Of a DNA stretch of 46,449 bases, positions 32,976-43,437 are shown one piece after another. A program made the translations under genes and the position numbers. The notes beneath the pieces were generated by a model that was given only the letters and a program-made list of their open reading frames with translations, was not told the DNA's origin and did no database searches. The stretch is from positions 149,515 through 195,963 of the forward strand of contig NZ_LUUB01000063.1 in NCBI RefSeq assembly GCF_001641635.1, written 5' to 3'. The DNA comes from Bradyrhizobium centrolobii. Lineage in GTDB: Bacteria > Pseudomonadota > Alphaproteobacteria > Rhizobiales > Xanthobacteraceae. Within the stretch, counting starts at the first letter, position 1. The number at the start of each line of letters is the position of its first letter.

Positions 32976-33694
32976 TGATGCGCCTCCAGGCTCAGGCCGA
33001 GCAGCCGCTCCTGCAGCGGCACGTCGGCGGCCAGCTCCGCCATCGCGCCGCGATGGACGATGGTGCCGTTGTCCATGATCAGCACGCTGTCGCCGAGCTC
33101 GCGAGCGGCGAAGAAGTTCTGTTCGACGAGAAGAATGGTGGCGCCCTTGCGCTTGATCTCCTTCAGGCATTCGATCAGCGCCATGACGATGGCGGGCGCC
33201 AGCCCCTTGGTCGGCTCGTCGATCAGCAGCAGCTTGCGCGGCTCGATGATGGCGCGCGCGATCGAAAGCATCTGCTTCTGTCCGCCCGAGAGACTCCCCG
33301 CGCGCGACAGCCAGAACCGGCGCAGCGCCGGGAAAAAGCCAAAAATCCAGTCGAGCTGGGTGTCGTCGAGCGGTCCGTCGCGCGCCGCGAGCACCAGGTT
33401 CTCCTTCACCGTGAGATCGGAGAACACCGCCATGCTCTCCGGCACGTAGCCGACGCCGCGCCGCGCGATGTCGGGCGTGGCGCGGCCCTCGATCCGCTCG
33501 CCGGCCAGCACGATCTCGCCGCGCGAGGCCTGCCAGAGACCCATGATGGTGCGCAGCGTCGTGGTCTTGCCGGCGCCGTTGCGGCCGAGCAGCATCGTGG
33601 TCTGCCCCTGCGGAACCACGAGATCGATGCCCTGGAGGATGTGGTAGCGGCCGATATGGGTGTGCACGCCGGACAGCGTCAGAAGGTCGGTCAT
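32972..33694 (-). CDS. livF: Branched-chain amino acid-type ABC transporter ATPase LivF
   Basis: Cytoplasmic ATPase, 240 residues. Walker A GRNGAGKTT (37-45), ABC signature LSGGQKQ, Walker B LLLIDEP followed by TKGLAP, and the His switch in LLVEQN context. LivF members keep the EQN sequence after Walker B. The start overlaps the LivG stop as ATGA. Confidence 0.94.
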   Translation of the reverse strand: MTDLLTLSGVHTHIGRYHILQGIDLVVPQGQTTMLLGRNGAGKTTTLRTIMGLWQASRGEIVLAGERIEGRATPDIARRGVGYVPESMAVFSDLTVKENLVLAARDGPLDDTQLDWIFGFFPALRRFWLSRAGSLSGGQKQMLSIARAIIEPRKLLLIDEPTKGLAPAIVMALIECLKEIKRKGATILLVEQNFFAARELGDSVLIMDNGTIVHRGAMAELAADVPLQERLLGLSLEAHQ

Positions 33695-34461
33695 GCTGCG
33701 CTCTTCGGGGCGACGCCGAGATAGGCTTCCTGCACGATCGGCGAGGCAATCACCTCGGCCGGCGGGCCGTCGGCGACGAGCTGGCCGTTATGCAGCACGA
33801 TGATGCGGTCAGCGAGCGAGCGCACCACGTCCATCTTGTGCTCGACCAGCAGGATGATCTTGCTCTTGTCCTGCTTGAGCTGTGCGATCAGGTTGAGCAC
33901 CACCGGCACTTCGTCGATGCTCATGCCGGCGGTCGGCTCGTCGAACATGAAGACTTTCGGCTCCAGCGCGATCATCAGCGCGACCTCGAGCTTGCGCTGG
34001 TCGCCGTGCGACAGCGCGGTCGCCGGCACGCCGCGCCGGTTACCGAGCGCGACCTGGTCGAGGATGCCATCGGCGCGCGCGATCAGGTCACGTCGGACCA
34101 TCCAGGGCCGCAGCATGTCGTAGTGGGTGCCGTTCGCGGCCTGCACCGCGAGGCGGACATTCTCCTCCACCGTCAGGTTCGGGAACAGGTTGGTGAGCTG
34201 GAAGGCGCGGCCGAGGCCTGCGCGGGTGCGTAAGGGTGCGGAATGCTCCGTGATGTCGGTGCCGTCGAACAGGATGCTGCCGCTCGATGCGCGCAGCTGG
34301 CCCGAGATCAGGTTGAAATAGGTGGTCTTGCCGGCGCCGTTCGGCCCGACGATGGCGGTGAGCTTGGCCGGGCGAAACGTGCAGCTCACATTGTTGACCG
34401 CGACATGGCCGCCGAAGCGAATGGTGAGGTCGCGCGTCTCTAGCGTCAGGGCCATGGTCAT
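33691..34461 (-). CDS. livG: Branched-chain amino acid-type ABC transporter ATPase LivG
   Basis: Cytoplasmic ATPase, 256 residues. Walker A GPNGAGKTT (39-47), signature LSHGDQRKLEVA, with LSHG where most have LSYG or LSGG, Walker B VFMFDEPTAGMS, and LLVEHKMDVV with the switch His. GRAFQLTNLFPNLTVEENV is the typical LivG Q-loop region. A family C repeat lies between this gene and the binding-protein gene upstream, so expression from the shared promoter may be reduced at that point. Confidence 0.94.
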   Translation of the reverse strand: MTMALTLETRDLTIRFGGHVAVNNVSCTFRPAKLTAIVGPNGAGKTTYFNLISGQLRASSGSILFDGTDITEHSAPLRTRAGLGRAFQLTNLFPNLTVEENVRLAVQAANGTHYDMLRPWMVRRDLIARADGILDQVALGNRRGVPATALSHGDQRKLEVALMIALEPKVFMFDEPTAGMSIDEVPVVLNLIAQLKQDKSKIILLVEHKMDVVRSLADRIIVLHNGQLVADGPPAEVIASPIVQEAYLGVAPKSAA

Positions 34462-34484
34462 AACAGGTGTCGGTTGAGGGATGC

Positions 34485-34605
34485 ACCTCTCCCCGCGGGG
34501 GAGAGGTCGATTTGCGCAGCAAATCGGGTGAGGGGCTCAGGTCCCACGGTAGAGCGTAACCCCTCACCCGGCGCTTCGCGCCGACCTCTCCCTACGGGAG
34601 AGGTT
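34485..34605. repeat. Palindromic intergenic repeat, family C copy 2
   Basis: ACCTCTCCCCGCGGGGGAGAGGT at the left (trimmed here) and ACCTCTCCCTACGGGAGAGG at the right, with inner GATTTGCGCAGCAAATC and GGCGCTTCGCGCC hairpins. It sits inside the liv operon between the binding protein and livG, where it could damp read-through or protect the upstream mRNA. Confidence 0.8.
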
Positions 34606-34653
34606 GACACCATCTGGGCGGAGTTGAGCGCCATATTGCCGTGAGCCTTATCC

Positions 34654-35838
34654 TCACCGCTTGTTGCGGACCGGAACGTCCATGTCCTCGATCTTCAGCT
34701 CGCGCACCGGCTCGAGCACGGCCCAGGCGACGTTCGGATCGACCTTGACCCTGAAGTGATACATGCTCTGGAGCGCCTGATGGTCCTCCTTGCGGAACAC
34801 CATCTTGCCCTTGGGCGTGTCGAACTCCAGGCCTTCCATCGCAGTGATCAGCTTCTCGGTGTCGGTCGACTTCGCCTTGGTGACGGCGGCGACGACGGAC
34901 ATCGCGGCCGCGAAGCCGCCCGCGGTGAAGAAGTCCGGCGGCGCCTTGAACCGCTTCTGGTGCTCGGCGACCAGCCAGTCGTTCACCGGGTTCTTCGGAA
35001 TGTCATAGTAGTAATAGGTCGCGCCTTCCATGCCGGGCAGGCCCTTATAGGCCGCGAGCGCCGGCAGGATGTTGCCGCCGGTGGAGAGCTCGATGCCGTA
35101 GCGCTTCGGGTCCATGTCCTGGAGTTTTGCCAGTGGATTGCCGGCGCCGGCCCAGATCACCCAGATCACCTTGCGGCCGGGCTTGTCCTTCAGCGCATCG
35201 AACAGGCGCTGGCCGACCGCGGTGAAGTCGGTAGTGTTGGTCGGGGCGTATTCTTCCGCCGCGAGCGTCGCGCCGGTCTTGGCGAGCGCCTCCTTGAAGG
35301 CGGCGACGCCGTCGCGGCCGAAGGCGTAGTCCTGCGCCAGCGTCGCGACGGTAACACCCTGCTTGCCGATCGCGACCGCGTTGGAGATCGCATCCTGCGA
35401 GGAATTGCGCGCCGTGCGGAAGACGTAGCGATTCCACTTCTCGCCGGTAATCTGGTCCGCGACCGCCGGCTCGACGATCAGGATCTTCTTGTTCTCCTCG
35501 GCGACCGGGAGAATGGCGAGCGCCGCGGCCGACGAGGTCGTGCCGATCGCGATGTCGGCCTTGTCGTCCTGATAGGCCTCGGCAAGCGCCGCCTTCGAAA
35601 GGTCCGGCTTGCCCTGGTCGTCCTTGGTGATGATGACGATCTTGCGACCGTCGAGCGTCATGGTGCCCTTGGTCGCGTATTCAAAGCCCATCTGCAGGCC
35701 GGTCTCGGTCTGCTTGGCATAGGCCTCGAGCGGACCGGTCTTGCCGTAGATCAGCGCGACCTTGAGGTCCTCTGCGCGCGCGGACGTCGCCGCGGCGAGG
35801 CCAAGAATGGTTGTTGTTATGATGAATGACAAACGCAA
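34654..35838 (-). CDS. ABC transporter substrate-binding protein (Leu/Ile/Val-BP type)
   Basis: Periplasmic receptor, 394 residues. Signal peptide MRLSFIITTTILGLAAATSA, cut before RAEDLKVAL or AEDLK. The type I fold starts VALIYGKTGPLEAYAKQTETG, followed by GTTSSAAALAILPVAEENK and TVATLAQDYAFGRDGVAAFKEAL. Family members bind branched-chain amino acids but also aromatic acids, amides or urea; the nearby CoA-transferase suggests an organic acid, which is inference. Head of the liv operon; the CoA-transferase gene lies 109 bases upstream on the same strand. Confidence 0.92.
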   Translation of the reverse strand: MRLSFIITTTILGLAAATSARAEDLKVALIYGKTGPLEAYAKQTETGLQMGFEYATKGTMTLDGRKIVIITKDDQGKPDLSKAALAEAYQDDKADIAIGTTSSAAALAILPVAEENKKILIVEPAVADQITGEKWNRYVFRTARNSSQDAISNAVAIGKQGVTVATLAQDYAFGRDGVAAFKEALAKTGATLAAEEYAPTNTTDFTAVGQRLFDALKDKPGRKVIWVIWAGAGNPLAKLQDMDPKRYGIELSTGGNILPALAAYKGLPGMEGATYYYYDIPKNPVNDWLVAEHQKRFKAPPDFFTAGGFAAAMSVVAAVTKAKSTDTEKLITAMEGLEFDTPKGKMVFRKEDHQALQSMYHFRVKVDPNVAWAVLEPVRELKIEDMDVPVRNKR

Positions 35839-35947
35839 GACGGTCCCTCCTGATCAAATTTATTGGGCAACAGCGATTTGCACAGCCTGACGAACATTGC
35901 AATTCAACCTTCCGGCCGAGGCCGTCGCCTGCGAGCTGCGCATCATT

Positions 35948-37990
35948 TTAAGCCGGCCGTGCCGCGCGTTGCGAGTCACTGTCAGGCGCTGCGCCCTCGA
36001 TATGACGCCAATCCGATTGCGCCTCTTCGGCGCTCTCGAAGATATGCGGCGCGACGCCGCGCCTCTCCAGCGCTTCGCCGAGCTTGATCCGCAGGAAGCC
36101 GGAGGTGGTGTAGCGCGAGACGCCCGAATAGAAGCCGTCGGTGAGGCTGCGCACCATGGCCGAATAATCGTCGAGCAGCTCGGGCAGGATCGTGAAGTTG
36201 TCATAGTTGACGATGGCGTAGACCCTGTGACCGAGCGGCGCGAGCCTGGCTTCGACGATCCGCGCGATCGCGTCGATATCGGCCTTGCTGCGCAGGGGAT
36301 AGCGCTCCAGGTTGACGAAGAACAGGTTCTGCTGCTCGTCCAGCGTGAAGCGCTGGTCGAGCGGGATGGTGAGCAGCCGCTCGCGCAGGTCCATGGGGTC
36401 GTCGCGGAAGATGCGGGCATCCATAAGGACGGGATCGCGCGGAAGCAGAGGCTTGAATTCCATCAGGCGTAGAATGTCGCGCTCGATATCGATACCGGGC
36501 GCGACTTCCGTGAGCTCGAGCCCGTCGGGGCGCAGCTCGAAGACGCAGCGCTCCGTGACATAGAGAACCCGCTGTTTGCGCGCCGCCGCAACCGCGCCGC
36601 TGAAGGTGACGTGCTCGACCCCGTCGACGAATTTGCGTGACTTCGCCTCCTCGACGATCGACAGCTTGCCGTCGTTGATCGCAATGCGCTGCCTGCCCGC
36701 ACCGAACGTGCCGACGAACACGACCTCCTTGGTGTTTTGGCTGATGTTGATGAAGCCGCCGGCACCGGCGAGCTTCGGCCCGAACTTGCTGACATTGAGA
36801 TTGCCGGCGCAATCGACCTGGGCGAGCCCGAGGAAGGCGGCATCTAACCCGCCGCCGTCATAGAAGTCGAACTGGTAGGGCTGGTCGATCACGGCCTGCG
36901 TGTTGATCGCCGCGCCGAAATCGATGCCGCTGGCGGGAATGCCGCCGATCACGCCGGGCTCCGCCGTCAGCGTGATCAGGTCGATGATCCGCTCCTCATT
37001 GGCAACGGAGGCGATCCCCTCGGGCATTCCGATGCCGAGATTGACGACGCTGTTGGCCTTCAGCTCGAAGGCGGCGCGGCGGGCGATGATCTTGCGTTCG
37101 CTCATCGGCATCACCGGCAGGGATGCTGCGCGCACCCTGATCTCGCTCGAGAAGGCAGGGTTATATTGCGTGCCAAAAGTCTGCCAGTGATGCTCAGGCT
37201 TCGCCATGACGACGCAGTCGACGAGGATGCCGGGGATCTTGACCTGGCGCGGATTGAGGCTGCCGCTCTCGGCCACCCGTTCCACCTGGGCGATGACGAT
37301 GCCGCCGGAATTATGCGCTGCCATCGCGATCGCGAGCGCTTCCAGCGTCAGCGCCTCCTTCTCCATGGTGAGGTTGCCATCGGGATCGCCGGTGGTGGCG
37401 CGGATGATCCCGACGTTGATTGGGAAGGTCTTGTAGAGCAGGCACTCTTCGCCACGAAGCGTGATCAGCTCCACCATGTCCTCGGTGGTGCGGGCATTCA
37501 GCTTGCCGCCGCCATTGCGCGGATCGACGAAAGTGCCCATGCCGACGCGGGTGGCGTGTCCGGGCCGGTGTGCCGCGATGTCGCGGAACAGATGCGTGAT
37601 CACGCCCTGCGGCAGATTGTAGGCCTCGATCTGGTTGGCGATCGCGAGCTGCTGGAGTTTTGGCGCAAGGCCCCAGTGCCCGCCGATGACGCGCCGGACC
37701 AGGCCTTCATGCGCGAAATGATTGAGGCCGCGATGCTTGCCGTCGCCCTGGCCCGCGGCATAGACCAGCGTCAGATTGCGCGGCTTGCCTTGCGTATAGG
37801 GCGCATCGCCCTCGTTGGAGAGATAGAGCTCCTCGAGCGCGATCGCGATCTCCTCGGCAAAGCCGATGCCGACGAAGCCACCGGTAGCAACCGTGTCGCC
37901 GTCTCGGATCAGCATGACGGCTTCGGCTGCGGTGACGATTTTGCCCTTCTCGGCGTTGCGCAAGTAGGGCAAGGCAGGATGCTGGCTCAC
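35948..37990 (-). CDS. Fused acyl-CoA:acetate/3-ketoacid CoA-transferase with extra C-terminal domain
   Basis: A class I CoA-transferase in which alpha and beta halves are fused, about 680 residues. The alpha half has DGDTVATGGFVGIGFAEE, the beta half ARRAAFELKANSVVNLGIGMPEG and the active-site Glu in LTAEPGVIGG (E344), which forms the thioester during transfer. YdiF-type fused enzymes are about 530 residues; here about 130 more follow from roughly residue 545, containing VYAIVNYDNFTILPELLDDY and SRYTTSGFLRIKLGEALERRG, a domain I do not recognise. The GTG at 37990 is chosen as start because GGGAGGG lies five bases before it; an ATG at 38023 is the alternative. Likely co-expressed with the liv genes. 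Confidence 0.88.
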   Translation of the reverse strand: MSQHPALPYLRNAEKGKIVTAAEAVMLIRDGDTVATGGFVGIGFAEEIAIALEELYLSNEGDAPYTQGKPRNLTLVYAAGQGDGKHRGLNHFAHEGLVRRVIGGHWGLAPKLQQLAIANQIEAYNLPQGVITHLFRDIAAHRPGHATRVGMGTFVDPRNGGGKLNARTTEDMVELITLRGEECLLYKTFPINVGIIRATTGDPDGNLTMEKEALTLEALAIAMAAHNSGGIVIAQVERVAESGSLNPRQVKIPGILVDCVVMAKPEHHWQTFGTQYNPAFSSEIRVRAASLPVMPMSERKIIARRAAFELKANSVVNLGIGMPEGIASVANEERIIDLITLTAEPGVIGGIPASGIDFGAAINTQAVIDQPYQFDFYDGGGLDAAFLGLAQVDCAGNLNVSKFGPKLAGAGGFINISQNTKEVVFVGTFGAGRQRIAINDGKLSIVEEAKSRKFVDGVEHVTFSGAVAAARKQRVLYVTERCVFELRPDGLELTEVAPGIDIERDILRLMEFKPLLPRDPVLMDARIFRDDPMDLRERLLTIPLDQRFTLDEQQNLFFVNLERYPLRSKADIDAIARIVEARLAPLGHRVYAIVNYDNFTILPELLDDYSAMVRSLTDGFYSGVSRYTTSGFLRIKLGEALERRGVAPHIFESAEEAQSDWRHIEGAAPDSDSQRAARPA

Positions 37991-38113
37991 GGCGTTCCCT
38001 CCCATGTCTGTTGCGGACCGCATGCCCGTTCTTCTTGTTTTGCCTTAATCGTATCGCGTGGAGCGGCCGGCGACCAGCCGCCCCAGCGCCACAGGCGTTG
38101 CGATCAGCCCAAT

Positions 38114-39424
38114 TCAGGGCTGAACGATCTTGCGTGTCTCGGTGGCGAAATAGACCGACACGACAGTGATGATGGCCAGCGCGATCATGTAGAGCGAGAT
38201 CGGCCAGGTGGCCGGCGCGTAGGCCGTCATCAGGCCGGTGGCGATCAGCGGAGACAGGGCGCCGGCGAAGATCGAGGCGAGGTTGTAGCCGAGCGAGACG
38301 CCGCTATAGCGCACCTTGGTACCGAACAACTCCGACAGGAAGCTCGCCTGCGGCCCGTACATGGCGGCGTGACCGACGGCGAGGCCCAGCACGATCGCGA
38401 TCCAGGCGAGGTGCGGGTTCTTGGTCGACAGCAGCATGAACAGCGGGAACGACATCAGCGCCGAGAACACCGCGCCGAAGATGTAGATCGGCCGCCGCCC
38501 GACCCGGTCGGACAGCGCGCCGAAGGCCGGAATGGTGAAGGTCTCGATCGCGGCAGCGATCAGGACGCCGTTCAGCATGTCCTGCTTGTTCATGCCGAGC
38601 GATTGCGTCGCATAGGCGAGCACGAAGGTTGCGTAGATGTAGAAGAAGCCGTTCTCCGCGAAGCGCGCGCCCATCGCGAGCAGGATGTTCTTCGGATACA
38701 TCCGGATCGCGTCGACGATCGGCATCTTCACTTCCTGCTTGGTGTCCTTGACCTTCTGAAACTCCGGCGATTCAGCGATGGTGAAGCGGATCCAGAGGCC
38801 GACCAGCACCAGCGCGATCGAGAACAGGAACGGGATACGCCAGCCCCAGGCATAGAGCTGCGCGTCGGTCAGCATCGAAGATACCACCGAGAACACCAGC
38901 GTGCCGAGCACGAGGCCGAGCGGGGCGCCGAGCTGTGGCCAGCTTCCATAGAAGCCCTTTTTGTCCTCAGGCGCGTGCTCGACCGCCATCAGCACCGCGC
39001 CGCCCCATTCGCCGCCTAACCCAAAACCCTGGATCAGCCGGCAGGCGATGAGCAGGATCGCGGCCCAGATGCCAGCGGTCTCGTAGGTCGGCAGGAAGCC
39101 GATCGCCGCGGTCGCCGCACCCATGATCAGGAGCGTCAGATAGAGCATGGTCTTGCGGCCGATCTTGTCGCCGTAGTGGCCGAACACGACGCCGCCGAGC
39201 GGGCGGGCGATGAAGCCGAGCGCGTAGGTCGCGAACGCCAGGAGCGTGCCGACCATGGGGTCGAAGGTCGGAAAGAACAGCTTGTTGAAGATCAGCGCTG
39301 CGGCGGTGCCGTAGAGGAAGAAGTCGTACCACTCGATCGCCGTGCCGATCAGGCTCGCGGTGGCGACCGTGACGTGCGAAGGCTGTCGTGTCTGAAGCTG
39401 GTTGACTGTGATTGCTCCACTCAT
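38114..39424 (-). CDS. MFS transporter, metabolite:H+ symporter (MHS) family
   Basis: Twelve-helix inner-membrane symporter, 436 residues. The MHS signature SLIGTAIEWYDFFLYGTAAA is at helix 1, the MFS loop is GHYGDKIGRKTML, and helix 5 has QGFGLGGEWGGAVL; the second half has ALSDRVGRRPIYI. MHS members carry organic acids such as 2-oxoglutarate, citrate, shikimate or proline/betaine. ATG 39424 has AGGGAGC upstream. A sigma-54 promoter sits at 39487-39503 and the gene for a sigma-54 activator is immediately upstream, so expression is probably inducible. Confidence 0.92.
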   Translation of the reverse strand: MSGAITVNQLQTRQPSHVTVATASLIGTAIEWYDFFLYGTAAALIFNKLFFPTFDPMVGTLLAFATYALGFIARPLGGVVFGHYGDKIGRKTMLYLTLLIMGAATAAIGFLPTYETAGIWAAILLIACRLIQGFGLGGEWGGAVLMAVEHAPEDKKGFYGSWPQLGAPLGLVLGTLVFSVVSSMLTDAQLYAWGWRIPFLFSIALVLVGLWIRFTIAESPEFQKVKDTKQEVKMPIVDAIRMYPKNILLAMGARFAENGFFYIYATFVLAYATQSLGMNKQDMLNGVLIAAAIETFTIPAFGALSDRVGRRPIYIFGAVFSALMSFPLFMLLSTKNPHLAWIAIVLGLAVGHAAMYGPQASFLSELFGTKVRYSGVSLGYNLASIFAGALSPLIATGLMTAYAPATWPISLYMIALAIITVVSVYFATETRKIVQP

Positions 39425-39486
39425 CTTGGGTGCTCCCTGTTTTTGCCAAGCGCGCACTTGCAGCATGCGTCTTTGTGCAGAGCGAA

Positions 39487-39503
39487 AAGCAAGCTCCGCG
39501 CCA
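39487..39503 (-). promoter_or_regulatory. Sigma-54 (RpoN) promoter of the MHS transporter gene
   Basis: On the minus strand the sequence is TGGCGCGGAGCTTGCTT. Consensus is TGGCACG-N4-TTGCW; this differs only in one position (G for A). Spacing is exact, and the site lies 63 bases before the start codon. Confidence 0.8.
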
Positions 39504-39592
39504 GATGCGACGGACATGAGCAAAGTGGCTGAAAACCCGGCAATTCGCGCATCGGCACCGGGAAGGAAGCGCAACCTGCCGTGTCAGGAATC

Positions 39593-39619
39593 CGAGACTC
39601 CGGACAGTCCCGTGTCTCG
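39593..39619. promoter_or_regulatory. Candidate activator binding site (inverted repeat)
   Basis: CGAGAC-N15-GTCTCG lies 90-116 bases upstream of the sigma-54 promoter, a usual distance for an enhancer site of a sigma-54 activator. Only six-base arms, so tentative. Confidence 0.35.
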
Positions 39620-39623
39620 AAAC

Positions 39624-41063
<1,440 letters not shown>

Positions 41064-41156
41064 GGCGTACCTCGGACGAAGTCCACCTGTTTATTACCAA
41101 AAGGCCAGTAATTTCAAAGGGCGAAAACGCGGGCCGGCTGGCTCAACGATCTCCGT

Positions 41157-41274
41157 GTCGTCCCGGCGAAGGCCGGGACCCAACCCCAGAAGGCATTTGC
41201 AGCGCAAGACTGGTAACCACGAGTCTTCGCCAAACCAATTCCTGGGGTTGGGTCCCGGCCTTCGCCGGGACGAC
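41157..41274. repeat. Palindromic intergenic repeat, family B copy 2
   Basis: GTCGTCCCGGCGAAGGCCGG and its exact mirror at the right end; inside, GGGACCCAACCCCAG faces CTGGGGTTGGGTCCC. The loop carries AGTCTTCGCCAAAC. Confidence 0.9.
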
Positions 41275-41312
41275 ATCGGGTTTGTGGACGCGCTGCCGGC
41301 CTCATCACCGAT

Positions 41313-41452
41313 GTCGTCCTGGACAAGCGCAGCGAAGCGGAGCGCAGATCCAGGATCCATTACCCCAGGAAGGGGTTTGGTGAAGACTGATAACCACTAT
41401 CTCGCGCCACAGCATCTCCCTGAGGTTGGGTCCTGGCTTTCGCCAGGACGAC
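41313..41452. repeat. Palindromic intergenic repeat, family B copy 3 (diverged)
   Basis: GTCGTCCTGGAC at the left and CGCCAGGACGAC at the right, with ATTACCCCAGG and GTTTGGTGAAGACT inside matching the other copies. It sits 38 bases after copy 2, so two units lie in tandem. Confidence 0.8.
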
Positions 41453-41480
41453 ATCGAAGTTTGTTGCGCCGTCTTCGCCC

Positions 41481-43226
41481 CTACCGCCGGTACCCGCTTG
41501 CCCGCGAGTATCCCTGCCGGTTCTGCTGCATGGGGCGGCTTGCGACGCTCACCCGCGCCTCGCTGGAAGCGGGTGTGGCGAGCTTCAGCTCCTCCAGGAA
41601 GATCGGGCGGGCGAAATAATAGCCCTGCGCGTAGCGGATCTTGGTCGCGGCCTGGAGATACGCGAGCTCCTCATAGGATTCGAGGCCCTCGGCGATGACG
41701 GTCATGCCGAGCGCTTCGCTCAAGGATTCGATCGCGCGTAAAATGCCCTGGCTGCGCGGGCGTTTATGGATGTCGGTGATGAAGGACCGGTCGATCTTGA
41801 TCTCGTCGGCGGTGATGTCGGCAAGCGCCGACAGCGAGGAGTAGCCGGTGCCGAAATCATCGATCGAGATGCCGACGCCGAGCTTGCGGAACATCGGCAG
41901 GACCTCGGCCTGGAAATGATTCTTGGTAACGAAGGCGTCTTCCGTCACCTCGATCATGAAGCGCTTGGGGAAGCCTGTCTCTTCCAGCGCCCGCGCGAAG
42001 GTGCGCATGAATTCGGGATTGCCGGCCTGCTTGGCGGCGACGTTGATGCTGATGGTGGCTTCGGCGCCGAAGGTGTCGTTGATCAGGTCGATCGACTTCA
42101 CGATCTCGGCGAGCACCAGATGCGTCAGCTCGTCGATCAGCCCCAGTTCGCTGGCGAGGTTGATGAACGAGCCGGGCGCCTGGATCACGCCTTCGTCGTC
42201 GCGCAGGCGCACCAGCGCCTCGATGCCCCTCACGGCCTGCGTCCTGATGTCGACCTTGGACTGGAAGGCGCAGCAGAAGCGCTTCTCCAGGATGGCGAGC
42301 CGCAGCGACTGCTCGATCTTCATGCGCGCGAGCGCCTCGCGCTCCATGCTGGAATCGAAGAACGCCGCCGAGCCCTTGCCGTTGTTCTTGATGCGGTACA
42401 TCGCGATATCGGCGTTCTGTCGCAGCATCTCGAAGCTGCGGCCGTGGTCCGGGTAGAGGCTGACGCCGACGGAGGTGGAGGCGAAGATCTCGGAATTGTC
42501 GATGAAGAAGGGCGCGGTCAGCCGCTTCAGCGCCGACTGCATGAACTCGGCAACCTCCTGCTCGCTCTCGATCGGCGACAGCAGGAGCAGGAATTCGTCG
42601 CCGGAGATGCGCGACAGCATGTCGGACTCGCGCAGGTCCCGGCCGAGCCGCTTCGACAGCTCGACCAGCAGTGCATCGCCAACGGCGTGGCCGTAATAGT
42701 CGTTGATGTGCTTGAAATTGTCGACATCGAGGAAGGCCACCGCAAACCGCTCGCCGGCCTTCTCGCGCGCAAGGATGCTGTTGGTGCGATGCTCGATCAC
42801 ACGCCGCGAGGGCAGCCCGGTGAGCTCGTCGAAATAGGCGGAGCGGAACAGCTGGTCCTCGAAATTCTTCTGCTCGGTGATGTCGGCGGAGGTCGAGATC
42901 AGGAGGGCGCAGCCGGCGACGCGCACCGGCCTGTGGGTGGTGAGCAGCACCTGGCGCGCAGCGCCGTCGTGGAGCGTTTCTTCGGTGACGATCGCCTGGC
43001 CGGCTCTCAGCGCCTGCTGGCAGGCGTCGCGGCGTTGCGCCAGATCGTGTGTGGGGCGGCTGCCGTCCATGCCGAGCTGGGCGGCCGCGGCATCGTTAAC
43101 CAGCAGAAGGTCGCCGCGCTCGTCCTGCACGGTCAGGCCGGCCGGCAGCATTCTAATGATTTCCTTGAGAAATCCGAGTTCGGCTTCAGTCGCGCCGGAG
43201 TATTTGCTGTCGTTCATAGAATGCAT
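41481..43226 (-). CDS. PAS-GGDEF-EAL protein
   Basis: A soluble cyclic di-GMP enzyme of 581 residues. PAS-like domain about 15-120; GGDEF domain from DELTGLPSRRV with active-site motif SGDEF at 208-212, where the first Gly is Ser, a change still found in active cyclases, and an I-site RESD exactly five residues before it (199-202); EAL domain with EALVRL at 336-341 and DDFGTGYSSLSALADI. Phosphodiesterase activity with GTP- or c-di-GMP-sensing GGDEF is the most likely mode. ATG 43226 has AAGAAG upstream; an in-frame ATG at 43217 has none. The HWE kinase gene ends 212 bases upstream on the same strand. Confidence 0.92.
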   Translation of the reverse strand: MHSMNDSKYSGATEAELGFLKEIIRMLPAGLTVQDERGDLLLVNDAAAAQLGMDGSRPTHDLAQRRDACQQALRAGQAIVTEETLHDGAARQVLLTTHRPVRVAGCALLISTSADITEQKNFEDQLFRSAYFDELTGLPSRRVIEHRTNSILAREKAGERFAVAFLDVDNFKHINDYYGHAVGDALLVELSKRLGRDLRESDMLSRISGDEFLLLLSPIESEQEVAEFMQSALKRLTAPFFIDNSEIFASTSVGVSLYPDHGRSFEMLRQNADIAMYRIKNNGKGSAAFFDSSMEREALARMKIEQSLRLAILEKRFCCAFQSKVDIRTQAVRGIEALVRLRDDEGVIQAPGSFINLASELGLIDELTHLVLAEIVKSIDLINDTFGAEATISINVAAKQAGNPEFMRTFARALEETGFPKRFMIEVTEDAFVTKNHFQAEVLPMFRKLGVGISIDDFGTGYSSLSALADITADEIKIDRSFITDIHKRPRSQGILRAIESLSEALGMTVIAEGLESYEELAYLQAATKIRYAQGYYFARPIFLEELKLATPASSEARVSVASRPMQQNRQGYSRASGYRR

Positions 43227-43437
43227 GAATCTTCTTGTTCAGGCGCGGCTTTGCAATGCGCGCGATCTTGCGCAGCTCCCTCTTAGGTTTGGTTAAGGGG
43301 TCCGCAGAAATACGGGGGTGTTTTGAGAGAAACTTGCGGCGTTGCGACGCGGGCTGGCGATCGTCATTAACAGAGCGTCAACGGCGCTTCTCGAAACTGC
43401 GAGCGAAGCGCGCGAGCGGCTTTCGTTTTCAGTCGGA

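Noticed and set aside
38024..38113. Sigma-54 promoter before the CoA-transferase gene
   Set aside because: No GG/GC pair with the required spacing; nearest likeness lacks the TTGC half.
37166..39019. 617-residue open frame antisense to the CoA-transferase and MHS transporter genes
   Set aside because: Spans the end of one real gene and most of another on the opposite strand and has shadow-type composition.
41766..43286. 506-residue open frame antisense to the PAS-GGDEF-EAL gene
   Set aside because: Same reason: the minus-strand protein has clear domains and this frame has none.
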